This document shows positions 1 to 12,641 of a stretch of DNA of 64,000 nt, piece by piece. Both the position numbers and the translations under genes were made by a program. The first letter of the stretch is position 1; the number at the start of each line of letters is the position of its first letter. Source of the stretch: Aphelenchoides besseyi (Eukaryota; Nematoda; Chromadorea; Rhabditida; Aphelenchoididae); assembly GCA_024699855.1 (NCBI GenBank), contig JAMPIQ010000003.1, forward strand, positions 8,742,001 through 8,806,000, given 5' to 3'. Under the pieces are notes generated by a model that saw only the letters and a list, made by a program, of their open reading frames with translations, had not been told where the DNA came from and made no database searches.

Positions 1-863
1 ATGGTGATGTTAATCACCACAATTTTCGTTACTGGAATGATACCAATCCAAAATGGTATGAGAAAACAAAAACTCAAAAAATCTTTCAATGCCAGGCATC
101 GCGAAAAGCCCCTTCATTCCCCAAGATTAACCGTATGGGCAGCAATTGGAAAAATTGGCGTCATTGGTCCGTTTTTTACACGCGAAAACATCACCGGAGA
201 TTCGTATCTTCAAATGTTGCAAAATCGTGTGTTTCCGTCGCTTCAAGCCACTACTCTCGAAGAGTTTGTCACATTCATGCACGACGGTGCACCACCTCAT
301 TTCACAATTCGCGTGCGACAATGGCTAAACGAAAACTTTCCTGGACGATGGATGGGCCGCGGCGGTGGTGAATTGATTGCTCCTTATCCATGGCCACCAT
401 ACAGTCCTGATCTCACTCCGTGCGACTTTTTTTATGGGGTTACATTAAAGAACGTGTGTACCGCACCGTACCCGAAAATCTCGATGAGTTGGAAGCTCGA
501 ATTGAAGTTGAGTTTGCAAATTTGAGTCAAGAATTCATTGATCGTTCAATCGACGGTTACGCTCGTCGTCTCCAAAAAGTGATTGAAAATGGTGGAAAAC
601 ACGTCGAACTTTGAACGATAAAAATGTTGAAAAAAAGAAAAGACCACACGCATTCCCTTAACTGTGTGCAAATTTTTGGAAAAATTGACGCATTTTGCCA
701 GTATGCAAATTTCTCGGTTGTGCCGTCGAATTTGGCAAATTTCGAGATGCTGAACAAAGATTCCGCTTTTTTTCTATCGATTAAAAAAAATTGCATGAGA
801 ATCGGTTAAGAAATGGATTTTTAGTGAGCGTTTGAAATCGTCAGTTTGTGGAGAGACACCCTG
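1..863 (+). mobile_element. 3' part of a Tc1/mariner-superfamily DNA transposon
   Basis: This is the right-hand part of a DNA transposon that starts before the window. It holds a broken transposase frame ending at 614 and about 250 bases of non-coding tail. The tail ends in GAGACACCCTG followed by TA (864-865), the expected terminal inverted repeat end and TA target duplication. The same terminal motif (CAGGGTGTCTC inward) occurs on the complete foldback element at 35201-35978, so both belong to one TIR family. The left end is outside the window. Confidence 0.8.
3..614 (+). pseudogene. Decayed DDE/D transposase (DD41D-like), frameshifted
   Basis: This is the catalytic part of a Tc1/mariner-superfamily transposase, which would cut and join DNA at TA sites. 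Three pieces lie in shifting frames: frame 3 near the start (NHHNFRYWND), frame 1 from about position 90 (TVWAAIGK, FMHDGAPPHF, PPYSPDLTPCDFF) and frame 3 again after a T-run near 427-436 (LWGYIKERVY to NGGKHVEL, stop at 612-614). At least two frameshifts therefore break it. HDGAPPHF and SPDLTPCDFF carry the second and third catalytic acids, with 46 residues between the D of HDG and the D of CDFF. Common relatives have about 41; the excess sits in a Gly-rich insert (GRGGGELIAPY). The N-terminal DNA-binding half is outside the window. It resembles the Rosa/visitor-type DD41D group from memory, and that subgroup name is less certain than the superfamily. Confidence 0.85.
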
Positions 864-916
864 TACAAGACTTGTCTTCTTCAAATCACCGCTTTTTACG
901 AATAACACGCGATATA

Positions 917-1769
917 CAGGATATCCCAGAAGAATTCCCATTTTCAATTGTGCATAACTTCTTTCGTAGTTGACGGGCTTTGATGTGGTTTTTTGGGTTA
1001 GGTAGCTTGAGCTTCCAATTTCTGCTGGTACCAAAAGAACTCAAATTTCATTAAGCGAATTACCGTACTTTGGATTGTGGCGAAATGAGTGCGATTTTCG
1101 CGTTACTTTCAGTTTTGCGTCCAAAAGAACTTTTGTTTATTGATCAGATTTCGACACCTTTGCCTTCATTATCAATAATTTCTTTAAGATGGCATTCGTA
1201 ATCTTCAATGGCTTTATTGGTCATTTCTTGCCGAAGTTCGTTAAACTCGTTGATCTACCGTTTGAAATCGGATCAATCAAAAACATTTGATCGCCCATGA
1301 ATACCGTAATGAGACCGAAACTCTCGCTAAACAGTTGTTAGACTTCCTGTCCGAGTGAATGCAATGACACAAAGTGTCTTCGGTTTTGGTGACCAACTCA
1401 TTTGTATCGTGAGAAAAAACGTGAGCAAGATTGCCTGAAAATCCCACTCCTTTTGTCGAAATCGAAAGTACGGTAATTTATCTAATGGCATTCAGAATTC
1501 TTTTGGTACCAACAGAAATTGGCAAACTCAGGCTACCTAACCCAAAAAACGTATCCGCCACACTCCGAAATCTCGCCCATAGAATGTCAAAGATGAGTGT
1601 CGACGCCTAAAGAAAAGACGGCGACTTTCAGGCTGATCTTGGGGGAATACTCAGTAATACGAATAGAACTAGTTTACTACCAATTGCGAAATTTATGATA
1701 TCAAGAACCGTCATCTATGAAGGAAGTTAGTCACGATTGAAAATGGGAACTTTTCGTGGGACATCCTGT
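917..1769. mobile_element. Non-autonomous long-TIR DNA element (853 bp)
   Basis: The ends are inverted repeats. The left end begins CAGGATATCCCA after TA at 915-916. The right end, read on the opposite strand, begins CAGGATGTCCCA, with TA at 1770-1771. Similarity continues inward in blocks: TTCCCATTTTCAAT, then TTGGGTTAGGTAGC, then GGTACCAAAAGAA, then TTACCGTACTTT (left about 1061-1072, right about 1468-1479). The right arm carries roughly 110 extra bases between the first two blocks. No coding frame is seen in the middle. It lies about 50 bases from the end of the preceding transposon and has similar termini, so it may be mobilised by a related transposase. Arm divergence suggests an older insertion. 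Confidence 0.75.
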
Positions 1770-1975
1770 ACATTAACAAATACATGACCAAAGGCCACAA
1801 ATCTCTAAGTACTCTTATTTAATTACAGGAATTTCACTTCATTTCATGATTTGGAGTGGCTCATTTACTTTCTCGGTTCTTTTCGGCCTTTGATTGTTCT
1901 TGCTCATGTCATTGGATCAAAAAATAGCGGTAAGTTGGCAGTTTTTGTTCTTCTAAACCTTTGAGTTTGCAGGAG

Positions 1976-3166
1976 ATGCTTCAATTCTCCAATCAGTATT
2001 ACATGAACGTAAATATCTTCATTATGGTCATTCAAGGACTTTCTATCATAACAAATGGTTTCATAATCATCTTATTCATTTCGTAAGTGGTCATGCAAAT
2101 TAGAAGGTCTAATGTGCCATGTATTTCAGTTCAAAGCGTCTTCAACGGAACACTGCTCTTCGTCTGATTCTACTACTATGTGTAACTGATTGGTTGTTTG
2201 CAGTGACGAGTAAGTTCGATGCTTAGCTATAAACAAACTTATTGTTTCAGCAATTCCGTATGTAGTGCAATATATTGTCAACTGGAATGCAGTGGAATTT
2301 AACTACGACGGAATTTTGGTAATCACTCTAAGTCTTCCCTTGACAGTGCAATTTAAAGTCAATTTGATTATCACGACAGCGATCGCTTTAGACCGTTACC
2401 AGGTAAGAAAATAGAATTGTCGGGTTACATTCGTAGAATACAGTTTTTAAATAACTTGTAATCTGATTTCACTTTTTTGGTGTTAACCATTGATATCATT
2501 TGTATTAGGCTATGCACTTCTCGATGCATTATCGGACCAAAAACCACAACTTATTCGTTTTTTACACCTTGCTACTGGGCATAATTCTGTCGTTGGTCGA
2601 TGTGTATTTCGAATACGCATTGGATCCCCTGCCTGTGAATACGAAATGTGCAGCCGTTGGCTGCTTCACATCGCTCAAGTTCAGACTGTACTGGGGCTCA
2701 ACAAATTTGGCGCTTAGTTTCGTTCTTTTGTTCATCACTGCATTGGTGGGACGTGAATTGTGCAACTTGAATCAACCGGAAGTTCTTTCGAATCCTGAAG
2801 CAAAACCCGATCAAAATGTGATTCAGGTACAGATCTTCTTTTCCTCTTCACGCAATCATATGACAATTTTTTCAGGCTAATCGATTGTCTATGGCCATTT
2901 TGATCATTGCATTAACCTTTCAAACGATACCATCTATGCTAGTTGGAATCAGCGATCTTTTTGGATTGAATTCCTTTCAAAAGTTGGGTCCATTCTACAT
3001 TGTCGGTCTCTTGCTTTGTGGGCTCTGCAATTCGATTGTCTATATTGCTCTTCACTTAGAACTGAAGACAGCGGCAAAACGATTTCTACGATTAATTCCC
3101 AACGAAATTAAAGTGGCTACAGTCTCGTACTCAACTCCTCATTCACGTATGACGCGGTTTCATTAG
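1976..3166 (+). CDS. 7TM chemoreceptor, Srbc-like
   Basis: Putative nematode chemosensory G-protein-coupled receptor of the ciliated sensory neuron type. Five exons join in phase: 1976-2082, 2130-2209, 2251-2402, 2509-2826 and 2876-3166, giving 315 residues. Several strongly hydrophobic spans are visible: TM1 after MLQFSNQYY, the LILLLCVTDWLFA span, the IITTAIALDRYQAMHF boundary (a DRY-like end of TM3), and two spans in the last exon after NRLSMAILI. The ALDRYQAMHF block and the NRLSMA start of TM6 fit the Srbc class, though another small class such as Srsx or Srv is possible. The start was chosen as the first ATG after a good acceptor (AG at 1971-1972). An upstream open stretch at about 1829-1961 is not obviously part of it. 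It converges on the galactosyltransferase gene, with only 116 bases between the two stop codons. Confidence 0.8.
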
Positions 3167-3282
3167 ACTTAAAGAATGAAAAAATCTCTATAAACAACTA
3201 CTTTATTATTATTAAAAAATATAACAAATTCAACAACTTGAGTACAATTTCTAGTACAAAAATTTGAAGCTTTCGATCTTCT

Positions 3283-4262
3283 TCATTCATTAGTCGTTCT
3301 CAACTTTAGTCGACTAGTTAGGTAGTTGGCGAGTTGCATTTCGTAGGGCGACAAATGATGAAAACTAACACTTGTATCGCTGATTCCATTGGGAAACTAG
3401 AAACACATTATATCAAAGTCAACAGCAAAAAAATTACGTCGTGAGATTTATAGAAAGCGTAGTTTCGTGTGAATCGACGAATCAGAAGACTTTGAAGCTC
3501 GTCGACGTGAAAGTGATGAAAGCGATCTTTTCCTTGAGCATCTCGAGTGTACGTCGGATAGATTCCAACTTTGGCCATACATTTCCCTAACTAAACAACA
3601 TGAGTTAACGTACTTCCTGCGATCTTACCTCTTGATCTTCTTCGGCTCGATGAAAATCCGGACAGATTTTGTCGTTTGTCATAATCTCATTGAAAACTCG
3701 TACGCCCGCTCTACTGACCATATAAACTCCACCGTCCACGTAACCACGAGGCTGAAACTAGCCGTATAAGATATCCACAATCCACTCGAATTACCGCAAA
3801 AAAGCCCCATCTATAACCCAAAACCAACGGTTTTTCGGGATCATATTCGGCGGCTAAACGACGTGCATTTTCCATGTGAACAAAAGAATCGTCATCGGCT
3901 CTTAGAACCCAATCGTATCGATCTTCCAATTTTTCGTGAAGAAATCGAAAGATTCGACGAATCTTCTCCCAACTATGTGAACGTGTTGCCATAACCGGAA
4001 AGTAAACGTGCGAAACGTTCGGAGCATTCAAAACCGGGGCATCAGTAAAAATCAGTTTGTCGTCACATTTCTGTGCCCAAGTCCTCAAGATTGTTGACAA
4101 CTAAAACCAAGAGTTAAGCATCCGACAGTCATTCGGGCTCACTCGTGTTTCGTGGGCACTTGCAGTCGTGTGAATGACACAAAAAATGGTTGGACGTCGT
4201 TTAGGTGCTGCATCAACAACACTCAACAGAATCAAAAAACTTAACAAAAACTTGGAAGCCAT
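3283..4262 (-). CDS. C1GALT1/Fringe-like beta-1,3-galactosyltransferase (GT31)
   Basis: Likely a Golgi enzyme of the core-1 beta-1,3-galactosyltransferase family, which adds galactose to O-linked GalNAc. Five exons, all joined in phase 0: 4143-4262, 3795-4100, 3629-3751, 3438-3590 and 3283-3396, giving 271 residues. Residues 1-18 (MASKFLLSFLIL...) form a signal peptide or short anchor. Family blocks follow in order: LRTWAQKCD, then WVLRADDDSFV with the metal-binding DDD at about residues 109-111, then GGVYMVSRAGVR, the acidic HRAEEDQE, and the C-terminal block FPNGISDTSVSFHHLSP. The paired cysteines usual before SDxAVSFHY in C1GALT1 are absent (NGIS instead), so it is a divergent paralogue whose acceptor may differ. 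It is short beside the roughly 360 residues of C1GALT1, mainly in the stem. It lies beside two other secretory-pathway genes. Confidence 0.88.
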
Positions 4263-4718
4263 CGAGTGAAAGAGTTCAACGGATCAGAGAGAATGTCGGA
4301 GGGTAACCGCAAACAACGTCGAACCGGAACTCGAAACACACCTTTTGCCTTCCGCCAACCACCGCAATAATTCGCCAACAATTCCGAGTGATTGCGGTTC
4401 AATTAAGTGGCTGAATGACTGGAGTTTGTGTAAGAAAACATGACGTTTTTTGTCATGAAATTTTCGAATAGAACCGGATAACTCGTCAAGATGCTCATAA
4501 AACGAAGAAGATTAGTTGTGGTAAGTTAGCTTCGGCTTAATCTTGTTCTTATCGCTGCATTCAAATCTTTTGGCATGAAGAGCGATTGTCCGGTTTTCCA
4601 TTCCAACAAACTCGTTTTTTAAGTTCTTCGTACGACTCCTCAAGTTGTGAGGGTTGTGGTGAATGTGTGAATCTCGTCCGGTTCTTTTAAAGCAAAGTGA
4701 TAGTAAGCGGTTTATAAC
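4263..4718. other. Intergenic, galactosyltransferase promoter side
   Basis: This is the space between the start of the galactosyltransferase gene and the end of the FkbM-type gene on the same strand. It must contain the promoter of the former. I see no clear TATA box, repeat or RNA gene in it. Confidence 0.4.
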
Positions 4719-6069
4719 TTAAAACAATGTTCCATGAGGAATGTGAAAGAAAAGTTTAATGAAATCCCACGAATTGCGAAGCAGCGGTCGACATTCCTGT
4801 TCGTTGAAGAACCTCATCACACAATGAGGTTGCCCAACGTTTATAGCAAAGAAACGAAGACGCCAACTCTCGGATCTCGATTTTGACTTCCGACCACGAT
4901 TCGATTCTGATGATTGAATGATCGTCGAATATCCGATGACATATTGATTGCGTTCGGCAGTTCGAATTGTACTCAGTTGTTGAAACCATTGAACGAACTG
5001 TCGAAGTTCGGTTAGTTGAGTTGGAATGTCGATTTCAATATTCAGTTGACAAGCCGGGTATTGCAAAGCAAGAGGACCTTAAAAGGGTAAACGCTTAATA
5101 AACAAAACTTTTTCTACTCACCATGACCCATTAGTTGCTCCACAAATGCCCGACTAACGTTTGTGAGATGCAGAAAAATGAAATCGACGGGCCGTTGGCC
5201 AAAATACGCGGAAGTGATCGGTGAGATTCGAGTTGACGGTTTGCCATCTGAAAGTTTTTAACGCATGCGGCAAGCTTTTAACTCACGATCAGCTACATTC
5301 ACAGCCGGTTGAATATCCAAATTTCGTCCAACAAGAATTCCGTATAACATGTTTCTGAATTTGGCTTTCGCTTTGCCCGATCGAATGTTCAGACCATAGA
5401 ATTGGGGATTCAGATTGTTTTGTCGAAGTTGTCTTTCCAACTCGTAATCAAAAGAGTTATCACCTAAAAGTTAACGAATGTCGTTTAAAAGAAATCGTTC
5501 AAGCTTACCAATGACTAACGTATCGATTCGATTATTTTGGCGATTCACAGGCGGCAGAAGAATCTGAGTTTCTCCCGGTCGAATCAGCTGAACAGCCGGA
5601 TGACTGCTCAGCCATTTCAATGAACATTTCTAAACAAAAACTCAAAACAAAAAACCCTTTCTCTTACCTTAACAGCAAATGGAATCACAGCAATCAACGA
5701 ACTGACGTCTTTGTTCCCGTTCAATCGATTTGTTAATGCCATTTCCATGCATTTGGTCATCCGTTGTATTCGAAATCGAAAATATGGACATTGCTGACAT
5801 ACCTAAAACTAGCAATCAGCCCTCAATCTTCACACCCAAAAATGAACCTCGTTGTCAACTTCACACACATCTGCCGATCCATACTTCCTCAAATTGACAT
5901 ACTTTTCGTCAATTGACCGTCGATTCAAGCCCACGTCTTGGACTCGTAAGTAGAAGTAAACGAACACAAGTCCGAAAAACGAAAGCGCACAACTTCGAGT
6001 CGTAAAAATCTGACCGATTTGTCGTGGAACTGAAAAGTTACAAGTGCAGTTGAGACTACGACGTTTCAT
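4719..6069 (-). CDS. FkbM/Methyltransf_21-type membrane protein
   Basis: Resembles the nematode family of type II membrane proteins with an FkbM-like SAM-methyltransferase fold. Six exons fit in phase: 5848-6069, 5668-5793, 5509-5629, 5287-5463, 5122-5247 and 4719-5077, giving 376 residues. The exon 1 donor has an in-phase alternative 12 bases downstream. Residues about 24-44 (SCALSFFGLVFVYFYLRV) form a signal anchor. Family-like blocks are TLVIGDNSFDYELERQL (the usual SLGxGxDxxxE SAM loop), PQFYGLN, PVDFIFLHLT, ACQLNIEI and RLRFFAINV...CVMRFF. The acidic D-x-E-G segment normally seen after the second strand (IDYLLxDxEG) reads HLTNVSR here. Methyltransferase activity is therefore doubtful and the protein may be a divergent or inactive member. 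The substrate is unknown even for the family. Confidence 0.75.
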
Positions 6070-6742
6070 CGACTACTCCAAACGTTGCAGTTGACTATCA
6101 ACTAGTCGATGATTAGCGTGCAAATTCACAGGCGTTGCGTAATTTTAACGAGAACTCGACTACTACCCGTTGAGTGAGAAGGTCGCCGCATCGTCACTTA
6201 AAAAATTGACAACAAACGTCCTTTAAGTTCTACGCTTAAGATCAGCCCTCTCATTTACAATGATTGTTATCGGGTCTTCATTTCTGCTTGACCGACCAAA
6301 TGGTCAGTGGGTGACACCGACTGCCCACGTATTGTAACCTTTTGTGTCCAATTCAGTCTTTTGGTTTTCACTCCTGTAGTCTAAATAAAAGGTTATCGGT
6401 ATTAGCAGAGATCTTCGTGTACAGTGTTCGAATGCACGGTAGTGATAAGTCGAATGTTCATAATGAGTTCAAATAGAGAGCGGAAAGTTGGATTGAGAGG
6501 CCCTTCATTTATTGATCCGCGCCATCGATAAGCCCGAATTATGTTGATGGACACGAAGAACAGCATGCGAGAGAGACTGCTGCGTATGTGGAACAGAGAA
6601 ATGACAACACAGACAAACTCGCGAGTTGCATCTTAAGTCTACGACACCTTTCAATCGATCAGATGATTGCTATTCAAATATTGCTTTAATTACCTGTAAT
6701 AAACAAATTTATTGGGTTGGTTGATCGGACAGTATTTCTCTA
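6070..6742. other. Divergent promoter region
   Basis: Lies between the FkbM-type gene (-) and the GT92 gene (+). It holds two adjacent short inverted repeats (TGACC/GGTCA at 6289-6306 and GTGGG/CCCAC at 6307-6328) and an isolated AATAAA-type motif near 6384. No coding sequence or tRNA is recognised. A structured RNA here is possible but unsupported. Confidence 0.4.
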
Positions 6743-8629
6743 ATGCCACGAGTTGGTTGGCCGAGACGTCGTCATCGCTTCAATTTGTTGTTCTCGCGAT
6801 CTCGTTTCCTTTGCCGATGTTTGTGGATTGGCTCCTGTCTTCTAATTCTAACAGTTTTTCTCTTCTCTCAATGGTTGTATGGAAGACGGAGACACGTCTA
6901 CATTTCGTCTGCATACGTTATACGTGATGACTATGTTCGGTATGAATACTTTCCAGTCTTATTTGCATTTCAAATTTGCAGGAATTTGAGTGACACTCAA
7001 AACTTGGTTATTCGGATGTTGGTGATGGCCAATCAAAATGAATTTCCGTCGAAGTTACCTTTTCGTTGTTCGGTTTTTGCGGACAAAAGAAAATATCAAC
7101 GGATACGTCCAATCATTCGAGCGGGCGGTGGAGATGCTCCGGAATGTCGATGGTCGATGAGAATCGTGGACTGTCCGTTGAATGCAGGAATGACGGAGTT
7201 AATACAACAGAAACCGTTGAGATCGTTCGATTTGATTGGATCGGCCACCGGTTACAAGCACAAGGTAATTACACAAATGAAGACGTTAGTCAACAGCTCG
7301 TTTAGGTCGAAGTAACTCAACCCGCTACAACATCACGATCACTGGTTGTTTGTTTTTCAAATTTGTTTCGTTACGAACAATGGCCATTAGCGTTGGCGAC
7401 AGTTGAGTTGTATTTACGTTACGGCGCTGATCTGCTGGTCATTCCGATAGCTAGCGTTCTACTGGAGCTCTACACAGTTCTCGAAACCTACGAACAAAAC
7501 GGTCAAGTGCAACTGAAACCCGCAGTTGTTGTACCGTGGATGGTGAGCTTCTTTGCGTAATTATTTCTGATTCTTGGACTTTAGCGCGGTCAAAGAGGCA
7601 ATCCAAGCTATGAATCAGCAGGTTTTCATCACATTTTAACTTATACCGAATGTTTGTACGAGTTTCGTGAGTCCGCAGATTTTATTTTAAACGTCGATAT
7701 GGACGATATTGTTTTGCCGAGTGACGAAATCGGCCATGGCGATCTGCTATGGGAACTTCAACGTTTAGCACACAACAATCCTACTGCTGCTGCTTTTGAG
7801 TTCTCATTATTTTTTGCTACAACAAGCATCAGTGAGCTTGAGAAGCACTCATCTTGACCTTTTCTTTAGCATCAATACCTCAGTCATTTTCGATCGGGCG
7901 AATGCTGGAAGATGTTCAGGTCGACAAATTGACTTCTCGTGTTCCTTATGGTCGTTTTGTTATTCGACCGTCACGTCTGCGTCGAGCATTCATCAAGAGT
8001 CCGCATGCAACCCACGATCTACTGCCCAGTTACGATCTTGTTCGCTTGGATTCAGATCATCGCGTCACGGCGCTACGTTTCAGACCGCCGGGAGTGACCG
8101 AGTTTGAGGTTTTAGTTTTAACAAACTTCAATCTAAACGTGTTCTTTTAGTGGAAACAAACATCTTTAATGCCAACGTCTTCGCATTTCGGAACAAATCG
8201 AACTTATTTCAACGAGTTCGATCAAAACTTTTCAACGTTCTTAGAGAACAATTCGGTTGCTAAACAAGTGAGATGATGATTCGAGAGATTTTTTTTCATG
8301 TTTTTAAGGAGTTCTACAAACTTCCGACCACCCGACATCGCGCCGTAGCTGCTGCTCATTCGGCTTGTTACGCAGAGGTTTGGCGTCAACTCGACAGTCA
8401 TGACACCTGTCCAAGTCTGCTGAAATGTTTGGACTCATCGTCACTCTTGGATGACTCGACGAAACAAATCGCTCCACCGGTTCCGTGCATTTTGATGACT
8501 ACATTGGCTGAACATACACGAATGCGTGGAAACTTGTTTGTTGATTCGTTGTCCGAAATCTCCTTTCGTGAACATCAACATTGTCATTGGAATGCCGGTA
8601 AAGATGCTGGACTTTTCCGTTACTCTTGA
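6743..8629 (+). CDS. GT92 (DUF23) glycosyltransferase
   Basis: Predicted Golgi type II membrane glycosyltransferase of family GT92; characterised nematode members add galactose to core fucose on N-glycans. Seven exons join in phase: 6743-6939, 6982-7264, 7306-7542, 7585-7831, 7870-8108, 8151-8267 and 8309-8629, giving 546 residues. A basic N-terminus precedes a membrane anchor at about residues 24-45 (CRCLWIGSCLLILTVFLF). The catalytic domain shows the family signatures SLVVCFSNLFRYEQW, GFHHILTYTECLYEFR and the metal-binding VDMDD at about residues 276-280. A Cys-rich tail follows. AATAAA lies just after the stop (8634-8639). It is divergently paired with the FkbM-type gene and two genes from a GT31 enzyme. 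The acceptor sugar cannot be told. Confidence 0.88.
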
Positions 8630-11224
8630 AACGAATAAATCGTTTTCTAGCGCTTCTTGACTTTAAAGTTTACTCAAAGTCAAATGACTAAATCAATGAC
8701 CTTTGTATGAATGTATTCGCTTCGATGATTTTGAAGCCTACGCAACTCACTACTTTCAATTTCCCACTCATTTAAACGGACAACAACCAGTGACCTTCTG
8801 TAACAAGTGAATACACAAATATGGTCAAAAATATCGACGTTTCACGTGCTCTTTTGTTGGATTTCTAACGAAGCGTTAAATCGAGTTTCATACGCGTGCC
8901 ATAATCCAAAAACAACAGTAACCTCTTGGAAGAACGTTACAACCTCCATCTTCAATAGCCGAAGCTAATCGACAATTACCGTCTAGTTTCTCATTAGCGT
9001 TTCTTGTTACTTTATTGTGCTCGATTTCCGTTTCAGTCACTAGAACGTTAAGAAGCGGATAAACCTCGACGAAATGTCAATCCACATCGGAAATCTGTAC
9101 GTGGTTTGGTTCCCACACAACAACAACAACTACGGTTATCTGACGAACAATAGCATCTACGGTAGCTGGCAATGCTACCGTTCAAATCGACCGTAAACAA
9201 CATCACGTTGTAGTCGACCTTAACACCTTGTGACCAACTTTCAACGTGTTTCCGTTCCGAACACACGATCTTCCGTCTACGTTACTTTTTGACGATTAAG
9301 TTTACGTAAAATCCTCTAGAATGTAATTATTGATGTGGTCATATTGATCTTCAGAGTTCGAGACAGGAAGCAACGTAAAATCCTTTACGTTAACAAACTT
9401 TGGTTCACTAAAAAGATTACAGTACGAAAACTGCGTATACGACGATTCACTTGGTCGTAACTTTTATTAGAAGTTTCATTGGAAAACATCGTGTTGCTCC
9501 TCACAGTTTCTATTTCTATTTCCAAAATGACCTTTGCGTTCAATTTGCTCCGCGGGATAATCTCGCGCTCTGCATCCGAAGTCGCTAACAATGAAATTGA
9601 GTCACGTACCGAAATGGAAATACGAAAAACGGTGCGTGGACGACCTAATTGGAAGTGTGAAGCTTTCGATTAATCCACGGCAATTTTGTCAAAAATAACC
9701 CGTGGAACAGATCGAAAGTTGAAAGAACGATGAGTCCGTTTGCAATAACAATCCGAAAATAACGTTTTGTGGTTTGCGTTGATTTTGCATTCGACATCGT
9801 TCTTGACTTCGATAAAAACAAATCCGGGGCCCAACATTCCAAACCCTAATGGTCTTATCTGCGCTTAACATTTCGTTTACGCGGACTTAGTGACAGTGTT
9901 TTCAACGAATTGTGCTCGAGCTTATGTTGTCACTCGTTAGCCAACGATTTTTGTCTGTGACTCACGAGATTTGATGGCAACTTTTCAATTGAAATCTTCA
10001 CTTAATCTTTCAACTTTAAAAGTCTATCAAAACAACATTAGGAAATTAAAACGATCGACGAAACTAACTGAGCCGATTTCGTTAGGATATTCATCGTATC
10101 TTCGATACAAATTCTAATTAACTGTTTTAATGTTTTGGCTTTAAACTCATTTATACGCGACAGTTCAATGTAAATGTACGTTCGATGTTGTCGAATTTGA
10201 GCAGTCTGAGCTGCTTACGAGCTGACTAAATGTCTAATAATGTTGCATTTAATGATCAGCTGAACTCGAGAGCCACACGTTTTGATTACAAACAACTTAA
10301 AAAAGAATACTGTAGAACTGAGTTCCTGTATCCAGAATCTCTTTCCCTTTCAACGTTTCGTTCGATAGTCGTCGCGGTATATGATGCTTTTGAGAAAATA
10401 CAAAGATGCACGTCTTATAAGCGTCAAGCTCAAGATTCCAAGAAAATCTTCACTACGTCAAGCTAATTCTATTGTTTCTTTTACAAGAGTTAATTTTGCT
10501 AAAAGCAAATTGTTTCGTTGTCGAATCCATTAGCTGCAAATTAGCAAGTGGTCGGTTCCGAGTAACGTCTGTTTCAATGTCTATGTAATTTAGAAACGTT
10601 AGGGTTATTGCACTTTGAATTAGAACATCTAGTTTAAGTAGTTTGGACGTAGAATAGGATAGAACAAAATGATATCAACAGTTTTTTGAACTGAATACCG
10701 TAATGTTTCTATCACAAGACCTTAAGTCTGTTACAAATTGAAAAGAGCAGTTGACAGTAAACTCCCTTGATACGGTTGAAATTGTTACTGAAAGGGCATC
10801 CTATCTGCTAAATCGAATTCGGCCAAATCGTTGGGTTAATCCGCGACCTCTAAACTGTTGTGAAACTTTTGACTATTTGCTCTCGAATTGCTCGACTTCA
10901 ATGGCTAATCGGCCGGAAAACACTTCCGTATTGCGATAATTTTTCACGTTTCCAATTTCCGCTGCTATATGAACTTTTCGTCTGTTTTGTTTCCACAATC
11001 GAACCCACAGTATGAGCTCGACGGTATTAAGCTCGTCGTAAACAACCCGATTAGCACGTTTGCAAGCATGCGGAAATATCTTTTACGTTGTTCTCCCACA
11101 AGTTATCTATTAATCTGTTGAAACTAGTGCAGTAATCCGCACATTAGTGTTGCAAGCTAATTGCGTACGCAAAGAAGTTTGCAGCAACGTTTTATTCGAT
11201 CATCGTCGCAATTATTTTTCGTAA
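8630..11224. other. Gene-poor stretch
   Basis: About 2.6 kb with only short ORFs on both strands (the longest with an ATG is 10230-10466, 78 codons, no recognisable similarity). No splice-supported model, tRNA box pair or repeat was found by eye. Confidence 0.35.
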
Positions 11225-12641
11225 TCAACAGCCGAACGTCTGAAATGAGGAAAAGCGTATGAATGTTTTGATTGAAGTTACCAGTCCAGCGCCTAAATAA
11301 TCGAAGAAACGGTCAAGAGTTCTATTCAATCGTTCGTTCACAACTTCGAACTTTCTGTGTTCTGTTGTTCCGCAAACGATTGACAGCTCGTCCAGAAACA
11401 TCGTAGACAAGAGCTGGAATCTTTGTTTTGCGCTAACGTTCTTCGAGTTACCGTAAATGCTGTAGCCGAGAGAACGTCTTTCACCATTTGAACTATCGAA
11501 TTCGAACAATAATCGGACCATTGAAGAACGCGTTTAGCCAGACAAGAACTATCACTTGTTGCTGTTTGATTCAGTTGAAGACGATCGTAGAGCTCTCCGG
11601 CCAAGTCACACATTCGATACGCGCTGTAGTTTGCTGCATTCCTTCAGCTTAGACTTTGGTGTTGTTAGTTTGACTTACCATCACTCGTCAATTTTGTTTT
11701 AAGATCATCGGTCAATGCTTGAACTTCGGTCAAATTCCCGATGGACTCGAAGTGATTATAAGTCGCTTAAAACAATGAGAAGGTTTAGAGAAGACTTGAA
11801 ACAAACCGTCCATTAAAGTTGGGCAAAACTAAAAAGAAACCTGAAAATATCCCGACAGAGACTCTTACTTCTGCACCGTATTTTGTTTTTGTGTCGTTCG
11901 ATGGGTCAGTTTTTGGTTTTAGAAGGTTGTGGAAGATCATACGATCAGTTTCGTAGATTTCGAATGTCAAATCGTTTGCATCACATTGATTAAAGGACTC
12001 GTACGCCTAAACTGAGTGTTTTATTGCCCGATTTCGTCTTACACTAGTCATCTGTTGTGATAGGGATGTCGAGTTGGAGCAGAGCAATTGAAGAGTTGAG
12101 GTTGTATTTTCTCGAAACATTGAATTATTCGAAAACAACTTCGGGAATTGAGATTGTAGGATCATAAGCGGATAGAGAAAATCCTAAAATTTGTATTCTA
12201 AAAACAAAATCCTGTTGAAAACCTCTTTTCGGTCGACCAACACTGAGAAATAGTAAACGAATGGACGACTGAGAAGAATTTGCAACTCGCTTCCAATTCT
12301 CTGGGTCGGTTCATCAATAGCCTGCAAACCGTTGACTCTTCTTTGAAAGTTCTCTTACCGTTTTATTGCTTAAAAGCTTTGAGATCAACTCGTGAAAAGG
12401 GCTTCGAAGTTCACTGAGTTCTTCGCTAAATCGAGGGTACTTTTCCACGAGTTCCGACAATTTCAACGGTTCTTCAAAGAGCTGCGTGAATGTTAAGTTC
12501 ATTTTGTGAATGAGAACTGAAACAAATCCAATTCAAACTCAAAGATCGACATTTACAGTCGTTGGGGATTCCTGTCACGCATGTAGTTGATTGGATTACA
12601 AGACTTGTAATTATGAGACAAAATTTAAGTGTCAGAAACAT
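11225..12641 (-). CDS. Secreted glycoprotein, tandem paralogue B (unknown family)
   Basis: Function unknown. The start MFLTLKFCLIITSLVIQST is a signal peptide. About ten short exons can be joined, through blocks MNLTFTQLFEEPLKL, FLYPLMILQSQFPKLF, LTFEIYETDRMIFHNLL, TEVQALTDDLKTKL, MCDLAGELYDRL and LNRTLDRFFDYLGAGL, to a stop at 11225-11227. The last intron has a length that is a multiple of three, so retention would keep the frame. Several N-x-S/T sequons (NLT, NTT, NST) and spaced cysteines suggest a secreted, disulfide-bonded, largely helical glycoprotein. It is a paralogue of the next gene (12865-14288), with the same exon order and blocks. I recognise no domain; a nematode-specific secreted family such as WSN-type proteins is a guess only. 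Exact internal exon borders are less certain than the ends. Confidence 0.7.
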